Origin: Cytobacillus sp. FSL H8-0458
GTDB lineage: Bacteria; Bacillota; Bacilli; Bacillales; Cytobacillaceae
Length of the DNA stretch: 64,000 nt
Direction: 5' to 3'
Assembly: GCF_038002165.1 (NCBI RefSeq)
Contig: NZ_JBBOBR010000001.1
Location: 1,178,001-1,242,000 of the forward strand
Made by a program: the position numbers and the translations under genes. Positions 34,460 to 42,229 of this stretch are shown here, piece by piece. The notes under the pieces were generated by a model. That model was not told the origin of the DNA. It was given only the letters and a program-made list of their open reading frames with translations, and searched no databases. How positions within the stretch are numbered: the first letter of the stretch is position 1; the number at the start of each line of letters is the position of its first letter.

Positions 34460-35614
34460 ATGGAGAAACAAGATCAGCTTTTAATGAAAAGACAAAATAA
34501 AAATCTTGTTCTTGATATATTAAAGACTAAGTCTCCTATATCAAGGATTGATATTGCTAAAATAACGGGGATGAGCCCGACTTCCATAACGCGAATTGTC
34601 AATGAGCTTCAGCTGCAGGGCTACCTGAGGGAAACAGAGGCAGTTGCGTCAGGGGTCGGGAGAAAAGCGACCTTGCTTGAAGTTCGCGGTGATGTGCTAT
34701 ATACAGTTGGCATTGAAATTGATAAATCTCTGCTGAAGGTCGGAATTGTCAATTATATTGGAGAAATGGTTTCATTACATAAGAGTAGGAGAGATGAGTC
34801 AGAAAGTTATATGGAGACGCTCCATAAAATAAATATGATCATTCAAAAAATCATGGATGAAAACGAGATTCCTGCTGCCAAAATAATGGGCCTCGCTGTC
34901 GGTTTACCTGGGTATATAGATTATAAAAACGGGATTGTAAAAGTATCGGATCAGTTAAAGTGGAGAGATGCAAGCCTGGCTGAAGATCTGCAAAAGCTTA
35001 CCTCTTTTAATGTCATAGTTGATAATGAACTAAAAATGAAGATTGTCGCAGAGAGCTTTACAGGGAAAGCAAAGAATTCACAGAATTCCATCTTAATAGG
35101 CATTGGATCAGGAATTGGTTCTTCAATCATGCTTAATGGAGAAATTTACAGAGGGGAAACCAATAATGCCGGGGAAATCGGGCATACCGTGATTGATCCT
35201 ACAGGCAATGTCTGCAATTGCGGCAAAATAGGCTGTCTCGCAACTTATATTTCTGAAGGAGCAATCCTTACAGACAGCAGGAAAGTGAAGGATATTTCTT
35301 CTATAGAAGATGTGTTCCAATCCTACCGGGACCGTGAGCCCTGGGCATTAAATATCATGGATAGAGCCTCCACTTATATTGCTTTGGCCATCAGCAATCT
35401 CCTCTGCCTTTATAATCCTGAAGTCATTATTTTGAGCGGCAATACGATTGAGAAACTGCCTGATATGAAGGAAGCCATTGAGCAAAAATGCGAGTTGTAT
35501 ATTTGGGAGCCATTGAAGCAAACGGTGAGAATCGTCTATTCGGAATTAAGTGATAACGGAGTTGTTCTTGGGGCGGCCATACAGGCCCAAAATCTTATGC
35601 TGGAGCTTGAGTAG
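34460..35614 (+). CDS. ROK-family transcriptional regulator (NagC/XylR type)
   Basis: A 384-aa regulator. The N-terminal helix-turn-helix is I-S-R-I-D-I-A-K-I-T-G-M-S-P-T-S-I-T-R. The ROK domain has G-I-G-S-G-I-G-S-S, N-A-G-E-I-G-H-T and the zinc motif C-N-C-G-K-I-G-C. The residue after G-C-L is Ala (C-L-A-T-Y), where most ROK proteins have a sugar-contacting Glu. The N-terminal D-x-G-x-T phosphate motif of kinases is absent, as expected for a regulator. It likely senses a sugar derived from the imported compound and controls this operon. Confidence 0.9.
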   Translation: MEKQDQLLMKRQNKNLVLDILKTKSPISRIDIAKITGMSPTSITRIVNELQLQGYLRETEAVASGVGRKATLLEVRGDVLYTVGIEIDKSLLKVGIVNYIGEMVSLHKSRRDESESYMETLHKINMIIQKIMDENEIPAAKIMGLAVGLPGYIDYKNGIVKVSDQLKWRDASLAEDLQKLTSFNVIVDNELKMKIVAESFTGKAKNSQNSILIGIGSGIGSSIMLNGEIYRGETNNAGEIGHTVIDPTGNVCNCGKIGCLATYISEGAILTDSRKVKDISSIEDVFQSYRDREPWALNIMDRASTYIALAISNLLCLYNPEVIILSGNTIEKLPDMKEAIEQKCELYIWEPLKQTVRIVYSELSDNGVVLGAAIQAQNLMLELE

Positions 35615-35642
35615 ATAAGCCAATTTTAAGGAGAGAACTGAA

Positions 35643-36659
35643 GTGAAATATACTGCATTAGTAGAGGAAGGCAGAGGAGGGATTGTTGAGAATATTCATA
35701 TCGGGATTATTTGCGGTGTGGATGATCAATTAGAATCCTTTTATCAGGTTGGTGATGAAGAGCATTACACATACTTTCGCTCCGCTTCTAAGCCGATCCA
35801 GGCGCTGCCGGTCTTCCTGACTGACATAATCGAGAAATACGGATTAACAGAGCAGGAAGCTGCATTATTTACAGCCTCCCATCGGGGAGAACCCTACCAT
35901 ATTAAGGCTCTGGAATCCATGCTGGCAAAACTCCCTGTAAAGGAAGAAGAACTTTATTGCCCTCCTTCTTACCCTTTAAATATACAGCCAAGAGAAGAGA
36001 TGATCAGACAGGGGATTCAAAAAAGGAAGCTTTATCACAATTGCGCAGGTAAACATATGGGGTTTATTACAGTATGCCGTGAATTGGGGTTTCCGGTGGA
36101 GGGATACTGGAAAGAAGAACATCCTCTGCAAAAGCACATCCTGGAAATTCTTTCTCATTTATCAGGCATCCCGGTCTCTGCAATTCATATGGGTATTGAT
36201 GGCTGCGGGGCTCCCGTTTTTGCCATACCTTTAAAAAAGATGTCCGAGGTATACCTTAAGCTGGCTTGTCCCGATTTGATTCAGGATCTCCAGCTGCAGC
36301 AGGCAGTCATTAACATGACCGCCATTATGAATAACCAGTTCAATATGGTTGCCTCACAGCAGTTTATCTGCTCGATTTTATTGGAGGATAGCAATATTGT
36401 AGCTAAAGGCGGAGCCCAGGGTGTGTATTGCTTCGGACTAAAAAAAGAACGTGCTGGATTTGCCCTCAAAGTGTTAAATGGATCTGAGGACGTCTGGCCA
36501 AACATTATTGCTTCCATACTTGAACACATACAATACAGCAATCACGACACCATTAAAAGGCTAAGAAACCTTAGGCCATCGGTTATTCGAAATGATGCAG
36601 GAATGGAAGTAGGGTCTATACAGGAAATATTCCAGTCTGAGAAATTGCCTTTAAACTAA
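35643..36659 (+). CDS. Asparaginase, AnsA/PF06089 (Rhizobium type II) family
   Basis: A 338-aa amidohydrolase of the asparaginase family found in Rhizobium etli, unrelated to the E. coli enzymes. Conserved blocks are R-S-A-S-K-P-I-Q-A-L-P, T-A-S-H-R-G-E, H-N-C-A-G-K-H-M-G-F and G-I-D-G-C-G-A-P-V-F, which hold the Ser-Lys pairs and the zinc Cys residue of the family. It starts at GTG 35643 behind AAGGAGA, 28 bp after the ROK gene. Its position in a sugar-transport cluster hints that it acts on an asparagine-like part of the imported molecule. Confidence 0.88.
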   Translation: MKYTALVEEGRGGIVENIHIGIICGVDDQLESFYQVGDEEHYTYFRSASKPIQALPVFLTDIIEKYGLTEQEAALFTASHRGEPYHIKALESMLAKLPVKEEELYCPPSYPLNIQPREEMIRQGIQKRKLYHNCAGKHMGFITVCRELGFPVEGYWKEEHPLQKHILEILSHLSGIPVSAIHMGIDGCGAPVFAIPLKKMSEVYLKLACPDLIQDLQLQQAVINMTAIMNNQFNMVASQQFICSILLEDSNIVAKGGAQGVYCFGLKKERAGFALKVLNGSEDVWPNIIASILEHIQYSNHDTIKRLRNLRPSVIRNDAGMEVGSIQEIFQSEKLPLN

Positions 36660-36702
36660 GTTCAAATTAATGGGAAAGCACTAATAAAGGAGATACATAA
36701 AT

Positions 36703-37389
36703 ATGTTAATAGAAGTGATCGCAGATACTCTAAGTGATGCGCTACTTGCCCAGGAAGCCGGTGCAGACAGAATTGAACTGGTAACCGGGCTGGCAGAGGG
36801 CGGTCTGACACCAGGTTATGCTGTCATTGAAAGAGTGTGCAAGGAGTTAAAGATCCCAGTGAATGTGATGATCCGCCCGCACAGCCGCGGGTTTTGCTAT
36901 TCGGAAGAGGACATTGAAATTATGATTCAGGATATTAGCATCTGCAAAAAATTAGGAGCTGCAGGTGTAGTATTTGGCGTTCTTACACCTGACCACAAAG
37001 TACATAGCAAACATTTGAACCGGCTAATTCAAGCTGCAGACGGACTGGACATTACCTTCCACCGGGCATTTGATGAGGCAGATGATCAATTTGCCGCATT
37101 GGAAAGTATAGTGCAGTATCCGCAGATTTCCAGAATCCTTACATCCGGCGGCCAGAGTAGTGCTGCAGATGCATCAGAAAGGCTGAAGCGCCTGAATGAG
37201 CTTACGGCTGATAGTCATTTAAAAATTATGGCAGGTGCAGGCCTGTCAGTTGATAATATTAAAGCGTTTTTGGATGAAGTGCCTGTCACTGAAGTCCATT
37301 TTGGTACAGGTGTCCGTATCCAATCCAGCTATGAGCTTGCGGTTGATCCTGAGAGAGTGCGAGTGATAAAGAAAATTATTGGTGCCTAA
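36703..37389 (+). CDS. cutC: CutC family protein
   Basis: A 228-aa TIM-barrel protein of the CutC family. Recognisable stretches are L-I-E-V-I-A-D-T, A-G-A-D-R-I-E-L-V, G-G-L-T-P, M-I-R-P-H-S-R-G-F-C-Y-S, G-V-V-F-G-V-L-T, T-F-H-R-A-F-D, R-I-L-T-S-G-G and H-F-G-T-G-V. Although named for copper homeostasis in E. coli, its biochemical role is unsettled, and its place here points to sugar metabolism. From memory, in Bacteroidetes cutC is often beside glycosylasparaginase genes. It is the last gene of the cluster, with a terminator behind. Confidence 0.92.
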   Translation: MLIEVIADTLSDALLAQEAGADRIELVTGLAEGGLTPGYAVIERVCKELKIPVNVMIRPHSRGFCYSEEDIEIMIQDISICKKLGAAGVVFGVLTPDHKVHSKHLNRLIQAADGLDITFHRAFDEADDQFAALESIVQYPQISRILTSGGQSSAADASERLKRLNELTADSHLKIMAGAGLSVDNIKAFLDEVPVTEVHFGTGVRIQSSYELAVDPERVRVIKKIIGA

Positions 37390-37456
37390 TGGACTTAAGC
37401 GGATTTTTGCGTGAGGGAGTTGTATTCATCTATTAACCTAATATTATTGATAACAA

Positions 37457-37484
37457 GAGACAGGTAGATCACCTGTCTTTTTAT
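37457..37484 (+). terminator. Terminator after cutC
   Basis: AGACAGGT (37458-37465) and ACCTGTCT (37471-37478) form a stem with an AGATC loop, followed by TTTTTAT. Confidence 0.85.
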
Positions 37485-37509
37485 ATTGTTAATAAAATTG
37501 CAAAATACA

Positions 37510-38298
37510 TCAAACCGCATAAGATTTTAGAAGATAACGTTCTATAAACTCAGCTAATCCATCATTTTCGTGGTGTCCTGTAACAAAGTCAGCTGCGGCT
37601 TTAACCTTTTCGCTGGCGTTCCCCATTGCCACACCAGTACCGGCATGACGAAGCATCTCTATATCATTCGGTCCGTCTCCAATAGCTGCGACTTCACTTG
37701 GACTGATTCGAAATTTGTCCAGCAAGCTTTTGATAGCAGCCCATTTGGAAACATCAGGAGCAACCAGCTCAAACCCGTCATTCCAATCGATGACCCCTGC
37801 TTCTGTTTTAAACAAAGCGGATAATTCAGGACTTGGTGAACCTGTTCGAACACTATATTTAAGAACATCCTGATAAGTTGCCAGTCTTAAATCACCAATA
37901 TACTGCGGCGGAATTTGCCCGACCTGAGTCCAATAATCGATTTCTTCATTTGTTTCCTTACAATATAGCCCAGTTGATGTATGGATCATAACATTACATG
38001 GACTTTCTGCCGTCAGATGGTGAAAGCGTTCCTCGTTCAATCGTACGGTTTTCATGTGTGTAGCCCTTCCTGTCTCTGCCTCATGAATAGCGGCACCATT
38101 CAAACAGATCATCGGAGTTTGCAGTCCAATTTCTTTATGGTAGGGAGCGGTAACTTCATAATGCCGGCCAGTGGCTAGAAACACCATGACGCCCTGATCT
38201 ATGAGCCGATAAATGGCTTCCATGTTTCGGCGGGAAATGCAATTTGAGGCTTTCAGGAGTGTACCATCCATATCAATAAATACTGCACGAAGATTCAT
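37510..38298 (-). CDS. Cof-type HAD-IIB phosphatase
   Basis: A 262-aa HAD-superfamily hydrolase of the Cof/YkrA type. Motif I is F-I-D-M-D-G-T-L-L near the N-terminus, motif II L-A-T-G-R, and motifs III/IV include K-W-A-A-I-K-S-L-L and the I-G-D-G-P-N-D-I-E-M-L block. The C2B cap lies between. Such enzymes dephosphorylate sugar phosphates or flavin/pyridoxal phosphates. It converges on the cutC operon and is probably independent. The 332-bp gap upstream, to the lipoprotein gene, holds nothing clear. Confidence 0.9.
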   Translation of the reverse strand: MNLRAVFIDMDGTLLKASNCISRRNMEAIYRLIDQGVMVFLATGRHYEVTAPYHKEIGLQTPMICLNGAAIHEAETGRATHMKTVRLNEERFHHLTAESPCNVMIHTSTGLYCKETNEEIDYWTQVGQIPPQYIGDLRLATYQDVLKYSVRTGSPSPELSALFKTEAGVIDWNDGFELVAPDVSKWAAIKSLLDKFRISPSEVAAIGDGPNDIEMLRHAGTGVAMGNASEKVKAAADFVTGHHENDGLAEFIERYLLKSYAV

Positions 38299-38630
38299 TT
38301 ATATTGCCTCCTCATTCGTTGATAAACCAATCATATCCTCTTAATATTAATGCCAGGTAAACTCTGTTTATAGAATTGTGTTTTTTATCGAGCTGAAACA
38401 TCCATAAAGAATTGAGGGGATAGACGATTAAACTTAGATCATCTGTTCTAATCTATTTCCTTGTGAAGTGACCTTAGTCCCGCTATTTGAAAAAGCTATG
38501 TTTTATTTTCATGAACTTTCTTAAAAGAAGGTTAATGTATGTAAAAAAATGGATTATGACCTTCTATTTCCTTTCTGATTCTTCTATGATTACTACTGTA
38601 ACAACTATAGCAGCCAAGGAGGAATTGGAA

Positions 38631-38792
38631 ATGAAAAAATGGTTATTAGCTATGATGGCGGTTTTAATGATTACAGGTGTGGCTACAGGCTGCAGCAATG
38701 AAGATGAGACTGACGAGACGAACACAGAAGAAACTGAAGATACGGGAACAGAAGAAGGTACTGAAGAAGAAACTGAAGAAGAAACAGAGTAA
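38631..38792 (+). CDS. Small acidic lipoprotein, 53 aa
   Basis: ATG 38631 is preceded by AAGGAGG at good spacing. The product is a lipoprotein signal peptide (M-K-K-W-L-L-A-M-M-A-V-L-M) with a lipobox-like V-A-T-G-C, then about 33 residues made almost only of Glu, Thr, Asp and Gly (E-E-T-E-E-E-T-E). After cleavage it would be a short, highly acidic tail anchored to the outer face of the membrane. No function is known; low-complexity lipoproteins like this are common in Bacillus. A longer frame from 38487 lacks a ribosome site. It is closed by a strong terminator. Confidence 0.75.
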   Translation: MKKWLLAMMAVLMITGVATGCSNEDETDETNTEETEDTGTEEGTEEETEEETE

Positions 38793-38806
38793 AGAATCAA
38801 ATTCAT

Positions 38807-38844
38807 AGAAAGTGCGCCTTTTGGAGAAGGCGCACTTTCTTTTT
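38807..38844 (+). terminator. Terminator after the small lipoprotein gene
   Basis: AGAAAGTGCGCCTT (38807-38820) and AAGGCGCACTTTCT (38827-38840) form a 14-bp stem, followed by TTTTG. Confidence 0.9.
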
Positions 38845-38888
38845 GAAGAACAGGTTTTTAAACAAAGCTGTTTTCGCGAACTCGTTTT

Positions 38889-39199
38889 TTCGGCCTCATA
38901 GAGGCTCCATGGTGACGGTTTTCTTCTCGTTGCAGGAATATTCGTCATCATGGAGCTTTCATGGTGACCGTTTTCTCATGGTTACAAGAATTTTCGTCAT
39001 CATAGAGCCTTCATGGTGACGGTTTTCTCCTGGGTGCAAGAATTTTCGTCATCATGGAGCTTTCATGGTGACCGTTTTCTCATGGTTATAAGAATATTCG
39101 TCATCATGTGTCCTTCATGGCTACGGTTTTCTCCTGACTGCAGGAATTTTCGTCATCATGGAGCCTTCATGGCTACGATTTTATCCTCGTTGCTTTTTG
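38889..39199. repeat. Tandem array of six 52-bp units
   Basis: TTCGTCATCATGGAGC-type units start at 38889, 38941, 38993, 39045, 39097 and 39149, each exactly 52 bp apart. Each unit contains CTTCATGG(T/C)(G/T)AC(C/G)G, then TTTTCTC and a GAAT end. The first and last units are the most diverged. Because 52 is not a multiple of three, no repeat protein is encoded. A reverse-complement relative lies at 6691-6800. Confidence 0.9.
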
Positions 39200-39300
39200 T
39201 ATATTGTGTACTGAGTTGATTGCAGCGAAATATTCGAGATCCTCGGAAATGTAATCGCATTTTCAAAGTGCGGTGATTATTCTAGGATGCTTTCTCAAAG

Positions 39301-39418
39301 TCTTACGGGAGTAGCGATACAGGTGGGACCTCAAAGACGCGCAGCGTCGAGGAGGCTCAGCTCCCGCCCCACGAAACAAGAGCAGCCTGGAGCGGAAATC
39401 AACGGACAACATTTAATA
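39301..39418. repeat. Dispersed intergenic palindromic element, degenerate copy
   Basis: The segment has nested inverted repeats: GACGC-GCA-GCGTC flanked by CCTC and GAGG, and an outer GGGAG/CTCCC pair. It ends in GAGCGGAAATCAACGGACAAC. This resembles a GC-rich repeat I remember from many Bacillaceae intergenic regions, here worn. No ORF is supported. Confidence 0.45.
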
Positions 39419-39482
39419 GACGAAAAACAACAATTTTTACGAAAAGAGCCATAAATAATGTACAAATAATTCCAAAAGCAGT

Positions 39483-39512
39483 TTGACGAGACTGGCTGTT
39501 CCGTGCTACATT
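39483..39512 (+). promoter_or_regulatory. Promoter upstream of the MutS2-like gene leader
   Basis: TTGACG (39483-39488), an 18-bp spacer and TACATT (39507-39512). It would start a transcript with a leader of about 310 bases that contains a 7-codon ORF and a terminator hairpin. Confidence 0.45.
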
Positions 39513-39543
39513 AATTTCATATTATTAAAAGGTGTGGTGAAGT

Positions 39544-39567
39544 ATGTCGATTGCAGGTGTCAACTAA
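39544..39567 (+). CDS. Possible 7-aa leader peptide MSIAGVN
   Basis: ATG 39544 to TAA 39567 follows AAAAGGTG at 9 bp. Its last codons overlap a hairpin, TCAACTAA (39560-39567) with TTAGTTGA (39572-39579). A strong terminator-like hairpin follows at 39751. The arrangement is that of a translation-controlled attenuator; the peptide itself is too short to judge by similarity. Confidence 0.35.
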   Translation: MSIAGVN

Positions 39568-39750
39568 TTGTTTAGTTGAATTAGGTGCTAATTTTCTGGT
39601 TATCTCCAGTTTATTAAGAATGCCTTTTTTCAAACATAACTTGTTTGAATACCTGCCATAAGACTGCTTCCATTTCTATATATTCCTGCAGCCAGAAATT
39701 AAGACACTAATCAGGTCTTAGTTTCTTTATGCCTGTTCGAAAAGTAGATC

Positions 39751-39815
39751 GCCCGCGGAAGTTTTCTGCCCAATTCACATTGGGGTGGGGAAGGCTTTCG
39801 CGGGCTATTTTATTT
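39751..39815 (+). terminator. Terminator-like hairpin in the leader of the MutS2-like gene
   Basis: GCCCGCGGAAG (39751-39761) pairs with CTTTCGCGGGC (39795-39805), with one G-U pair. An inner CCCAAT/ATTGGGG pairing adds to it, and TATTTTATTT follows. It ends 18 bp before the ATG of the downstream gene, so it can only act as an attenuator of that gene or as a terminator of read-through. Confidence 0.6.
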
Positions 39816-39832
39816 GGAATGAGGCAGAGAGA

Positions 39833-41737
39833 ATGAATGAAATGACCTTTGATAAATTACAATACCACGAATTGAAAAATAAAGTGAAACAGCATTGCGT
39901 CAGCAGTTTAGGGAAAGCGCTGATCGATAGGCTGGAGCCGAGCTCAAATATAAAAGCTGTCCGCAATCGCTTAAATGAAACAAGCGAGGCGAGAAGGCTG
40001 CTGGACGCCGAAAAGCATCTGCCATTAACCGGCATTTCCAATATCACAAGCATAATTGAAAAAGTGGAAAAAGGGATCATATTAACTCCTTCAGAGTTAA
40101 ACGCTGTATCCGATTTTCTAAGAGGCTGCCGGAAAATCAAAAAGTTTATGGCAGATAAAGAATTTTTTGCGCCAGTTCTCTACACGTATGCATTATCTAT
40201 GACGGAATTCAGAAATATTGAAGAAGAGATTTTATATGCAATCAAAGGAAACATGGTTGACTCAGGTGCCAGCAAAGAGCTGAAACGGATTAGAAACCAT
40301 CTTGCCAAAACCGAAGAGAAAATTGAAGAACGATTGAATAAGTTCTTGCGGAGCAGTGCTAATAAGGAATATATTCAAGAATTTTATATAAGCAAAAAGG
40401 ATGATCGCTTTACAATTCCCATTAAAGCTTCCTTTAAAAATCAGGTAGCAGGGACAGTAATCGAAACATCTTCAAAAGGGTCTACTGTTTTCATAGAGCC
40501 TGATGCCGTTTCAAAGCTTAATGTAGAATTGGCCATGCTGAAATCGGAGGAATCGGTGGAGGAATATCAAATCTTAGCCACGCTTTCCGGAGCGATTCTT
40601 GAATCCATTCATGAGATTCGCATCAATATTGAATGCATCAGCCAGTACGACATGATTTTTGCGAAAGCGAAGTACAGCAAAAGTACGGATGCCATCGAAC
40701 CGGAGATAAATAATCATGGGTATATCAAATTGGTAAACAGTAAACATCCTTTATTGGAAGGAAACGTTGTCCCGCTGGATTTTGAAATCGGGAAGGACTA
40801 TAGAAGCTTAATCATAACTGGCCCAAATGCAGGCGGGAAAACCGTCGTCCTAAAGACAATCGGACTCCTTACTCTGGCTGTCATGTCCGGATTTCATATT
40901 ATGGCGAAGCCGGGGAGTGAAATCGCCATATTTGACAATGTCTTTGTAGATATTGGCGATAATCAGAGCATTGAGAATGCCTTGAGTACGTTTTCTTCCC
41001 ATATGAAGAACATTTCCGAGATCATGAGTGCAGCCACTAATAATACGCTGCTTTTATTCGATGAGATTGGGAGCGGAACAGAGCCGAATGAAGGAGCTGC
41101 ATTGGCTATTGCCATTCTGGAAGAGTTTTATCATATGGGATGCATCACGATTGCCACTACTCACTATGGTGAGATTAAACGTTATTCTGAAATGCATGAT
41201 GATTTTATAAATGCTGCCATGTTATTCGATAGTGCCGAATTGAGGCCGATGTATAAGCTTTTAATAGGTGAATCTGGAGAGAGCAATGCGCTTTGGATTT
41301 CCAGAAAAATGAATATCCGCGAACATGTCCTGAAGCGTGCGCAAAAGTATATTGAAAATAAGGATTATAATCTGGAAGCAGTACGGGAGAACAAAATAAG
41401 GAAGCCATTGATTGAAGCGGGGCAGACAGAACATGTGTATCAATATGAAATTGGTGACCGGGTAAAAGTAATCAGCCAGGATGATTACGCCATTGTATTT
41501 GAGCCAATAGATAAATTTAATAACATCAAGCTGTTCTATAAAGGTGAAATAGTTGAAGTGAACAGTAAGAGGATTGAATTGGACATTAAAGCAAGCGAGC
41601 TATATCCGGAAGGGTATGACAGGAATACCTTATTTACCAGTTATCATGAACGTAAGCTGCAGCATGATTTGGAGAGAGGATCGAAAAAGGCACTGCGAAA
41701 GGTTGGAAAGGAGATTAGGAATAGGAAGCAGGAATAG
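39833..41737 (+). CDS. MutS2-like ATPase lacking the Smr domain
   Basis: A 634-aa MutS-superfamily protein of the MutS2 type. The N-terminal core and lever region has the MutS2-typical F-T-I-P-I-K-A-S-F-K-N-Q-V-A-G-T-V; the ATPase has Walker A G-P-N-A-G-G-K-T, F-D-N-V-F-V-D-I-G-D-N-Q-S-I and Walker B L-L-L-F-D-E-I-G-S-G-T-E-P. Ordinary MutS2 (about 780 aa) continues into a KOW-like linker and a C-terminal Smr endonuclease. Here the protein ends after the linker in a basic tail (K-A-L-R-K-V-G-K-E). ATG 39833 is chosen; the frame opens at 39785, inside the leader hairpin. B. subtilis MutS2 acts on collided ribosomes through its ATPase, so a role in ribosome rescue or antibiotic tolerance is possible. 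Confidence 0.85.
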   Translation: MNEMTFDKLQYHELKNKVKQHCVSSLGKALIDRLEPSSNIKAVRNRLNETSEARRLLDAEKHLPLTGISNITSIIEKVEKGIILTPSELNAVSDFLRGCRKIKKFMADKEFFAPVLYTYALSMTEFRNIEEEILYAIKGNMVDSGASKELKRIRNHLAKTEEKIEERLNKFLRSSANKEYIQEFYISKKDDRFTIPIKASFKNQVAGTVIETSSKGSTVFIEPDAVSKLNVELAMLKSEESVEEYQILATLSGAILESIHEIRINIECISQYDMIFAKAKYSKSTDAIEPEINNHGYIKLVNSKHPLLEGNVVPLDFEIGKDYRSLIITGPNAGGKTVVLKTIGLLTLAVMSGFHIMAKPGSEIAIFDNVFVDIGDNQSIENALSTFSSHMKNISEIMSAATNNTLLLFDEIGSGTEPNEGAALAIAILEEFYHMGCITIATTHYGEIKRYSEMHDDFINAAMLFDSAELRPMYKLLIGESGESNALWISRKMNIREHVLKRAQKYIENKDYNLEAVRENKIRKPLIEAGQTEHVYQYEIGDRVKVISQDDYAIVFEPIDKFNNIKLFYKGEIVEVNSKRIELDIKASELYPEGYDRNTLFTSYHERKLQHDLERGSKKALRKVGKEIRNRKQE

Positions 41738-41842
41738 AATGAGGCGATTCTCCTTGTGGAGGATCGCCTTTTTACTGTATTTTCTGTCTGAAGCTGCTTT
41801 AAGTTCTTTAGGTTCGGACTCAAATCAGCGGTTTCCTGCTTT

Positions 41843-42150
41843 CTGAGTCCGAAGTAGTCTCGGGTTCAGACACAGACCTGCGGTTTTCTGCTTTCTGAGT
41901 CCGAAGTAGTCTCGGGTTCAGACACAGAGCTGTGGTTTTCTGCTTTCTGAGTCCGAAGTAGTCTCGGGTTCAGACACAGAGCTGTGGTTTTCTGCTTTCT
42001 GAGTCCGAAGTAGTCTCGGGTTCGGACACAGAACCGCAGTTTTCTGCTTTTTGAGTCCGATGTTGGCTCGGGTTCAGACACAGAACCGCGGTTTTCAGCT
42101 TTCTGAGTCCGAAGAAGACCCGAGTTCGGACTCTGTCATCCTGATTACCT
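41843..42150. repeat. Tandem array of six 52-bp units (CTGAGTCCGAAG type)
   Basis: The unit start CTGAGTCCGAAG lies at 41843, 41895, 41947, 41999, 42051 and 42103, always 52 bp apart. Units continue GTAGTCTCGGGTTCAGACAC and then end in GGTTTTCTGCTTT. A partial unit precedes from about 41810. The sequence is unrelated to the 38889 array, yet the period is identical. It fills the gap between two convergent genes. Confidence 0.9.
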
Positions 42151-42229
42151 TTTTCCCTGTCCAAAGTGTCTCGCGGATCATTGTTTAAGAATATCCGAAT
42201 AACTACAAAGATGGAGTTTTAAGCAAATT

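Noticed and set aside
38889..39199. Possible CRISPR array
   Set aside because: The whole 52-bp unit is conserved with scattered changes; there is no constant repeat alternating with unrelated spacers, and no cas genes are nearby.
41866..42164. Minus-strand repetitive frames over the second 52-bp array
   Set aside because: The repeat unit is 52 bp, not a multiple of three, so successive units are read in different frames; no ribosome sites.
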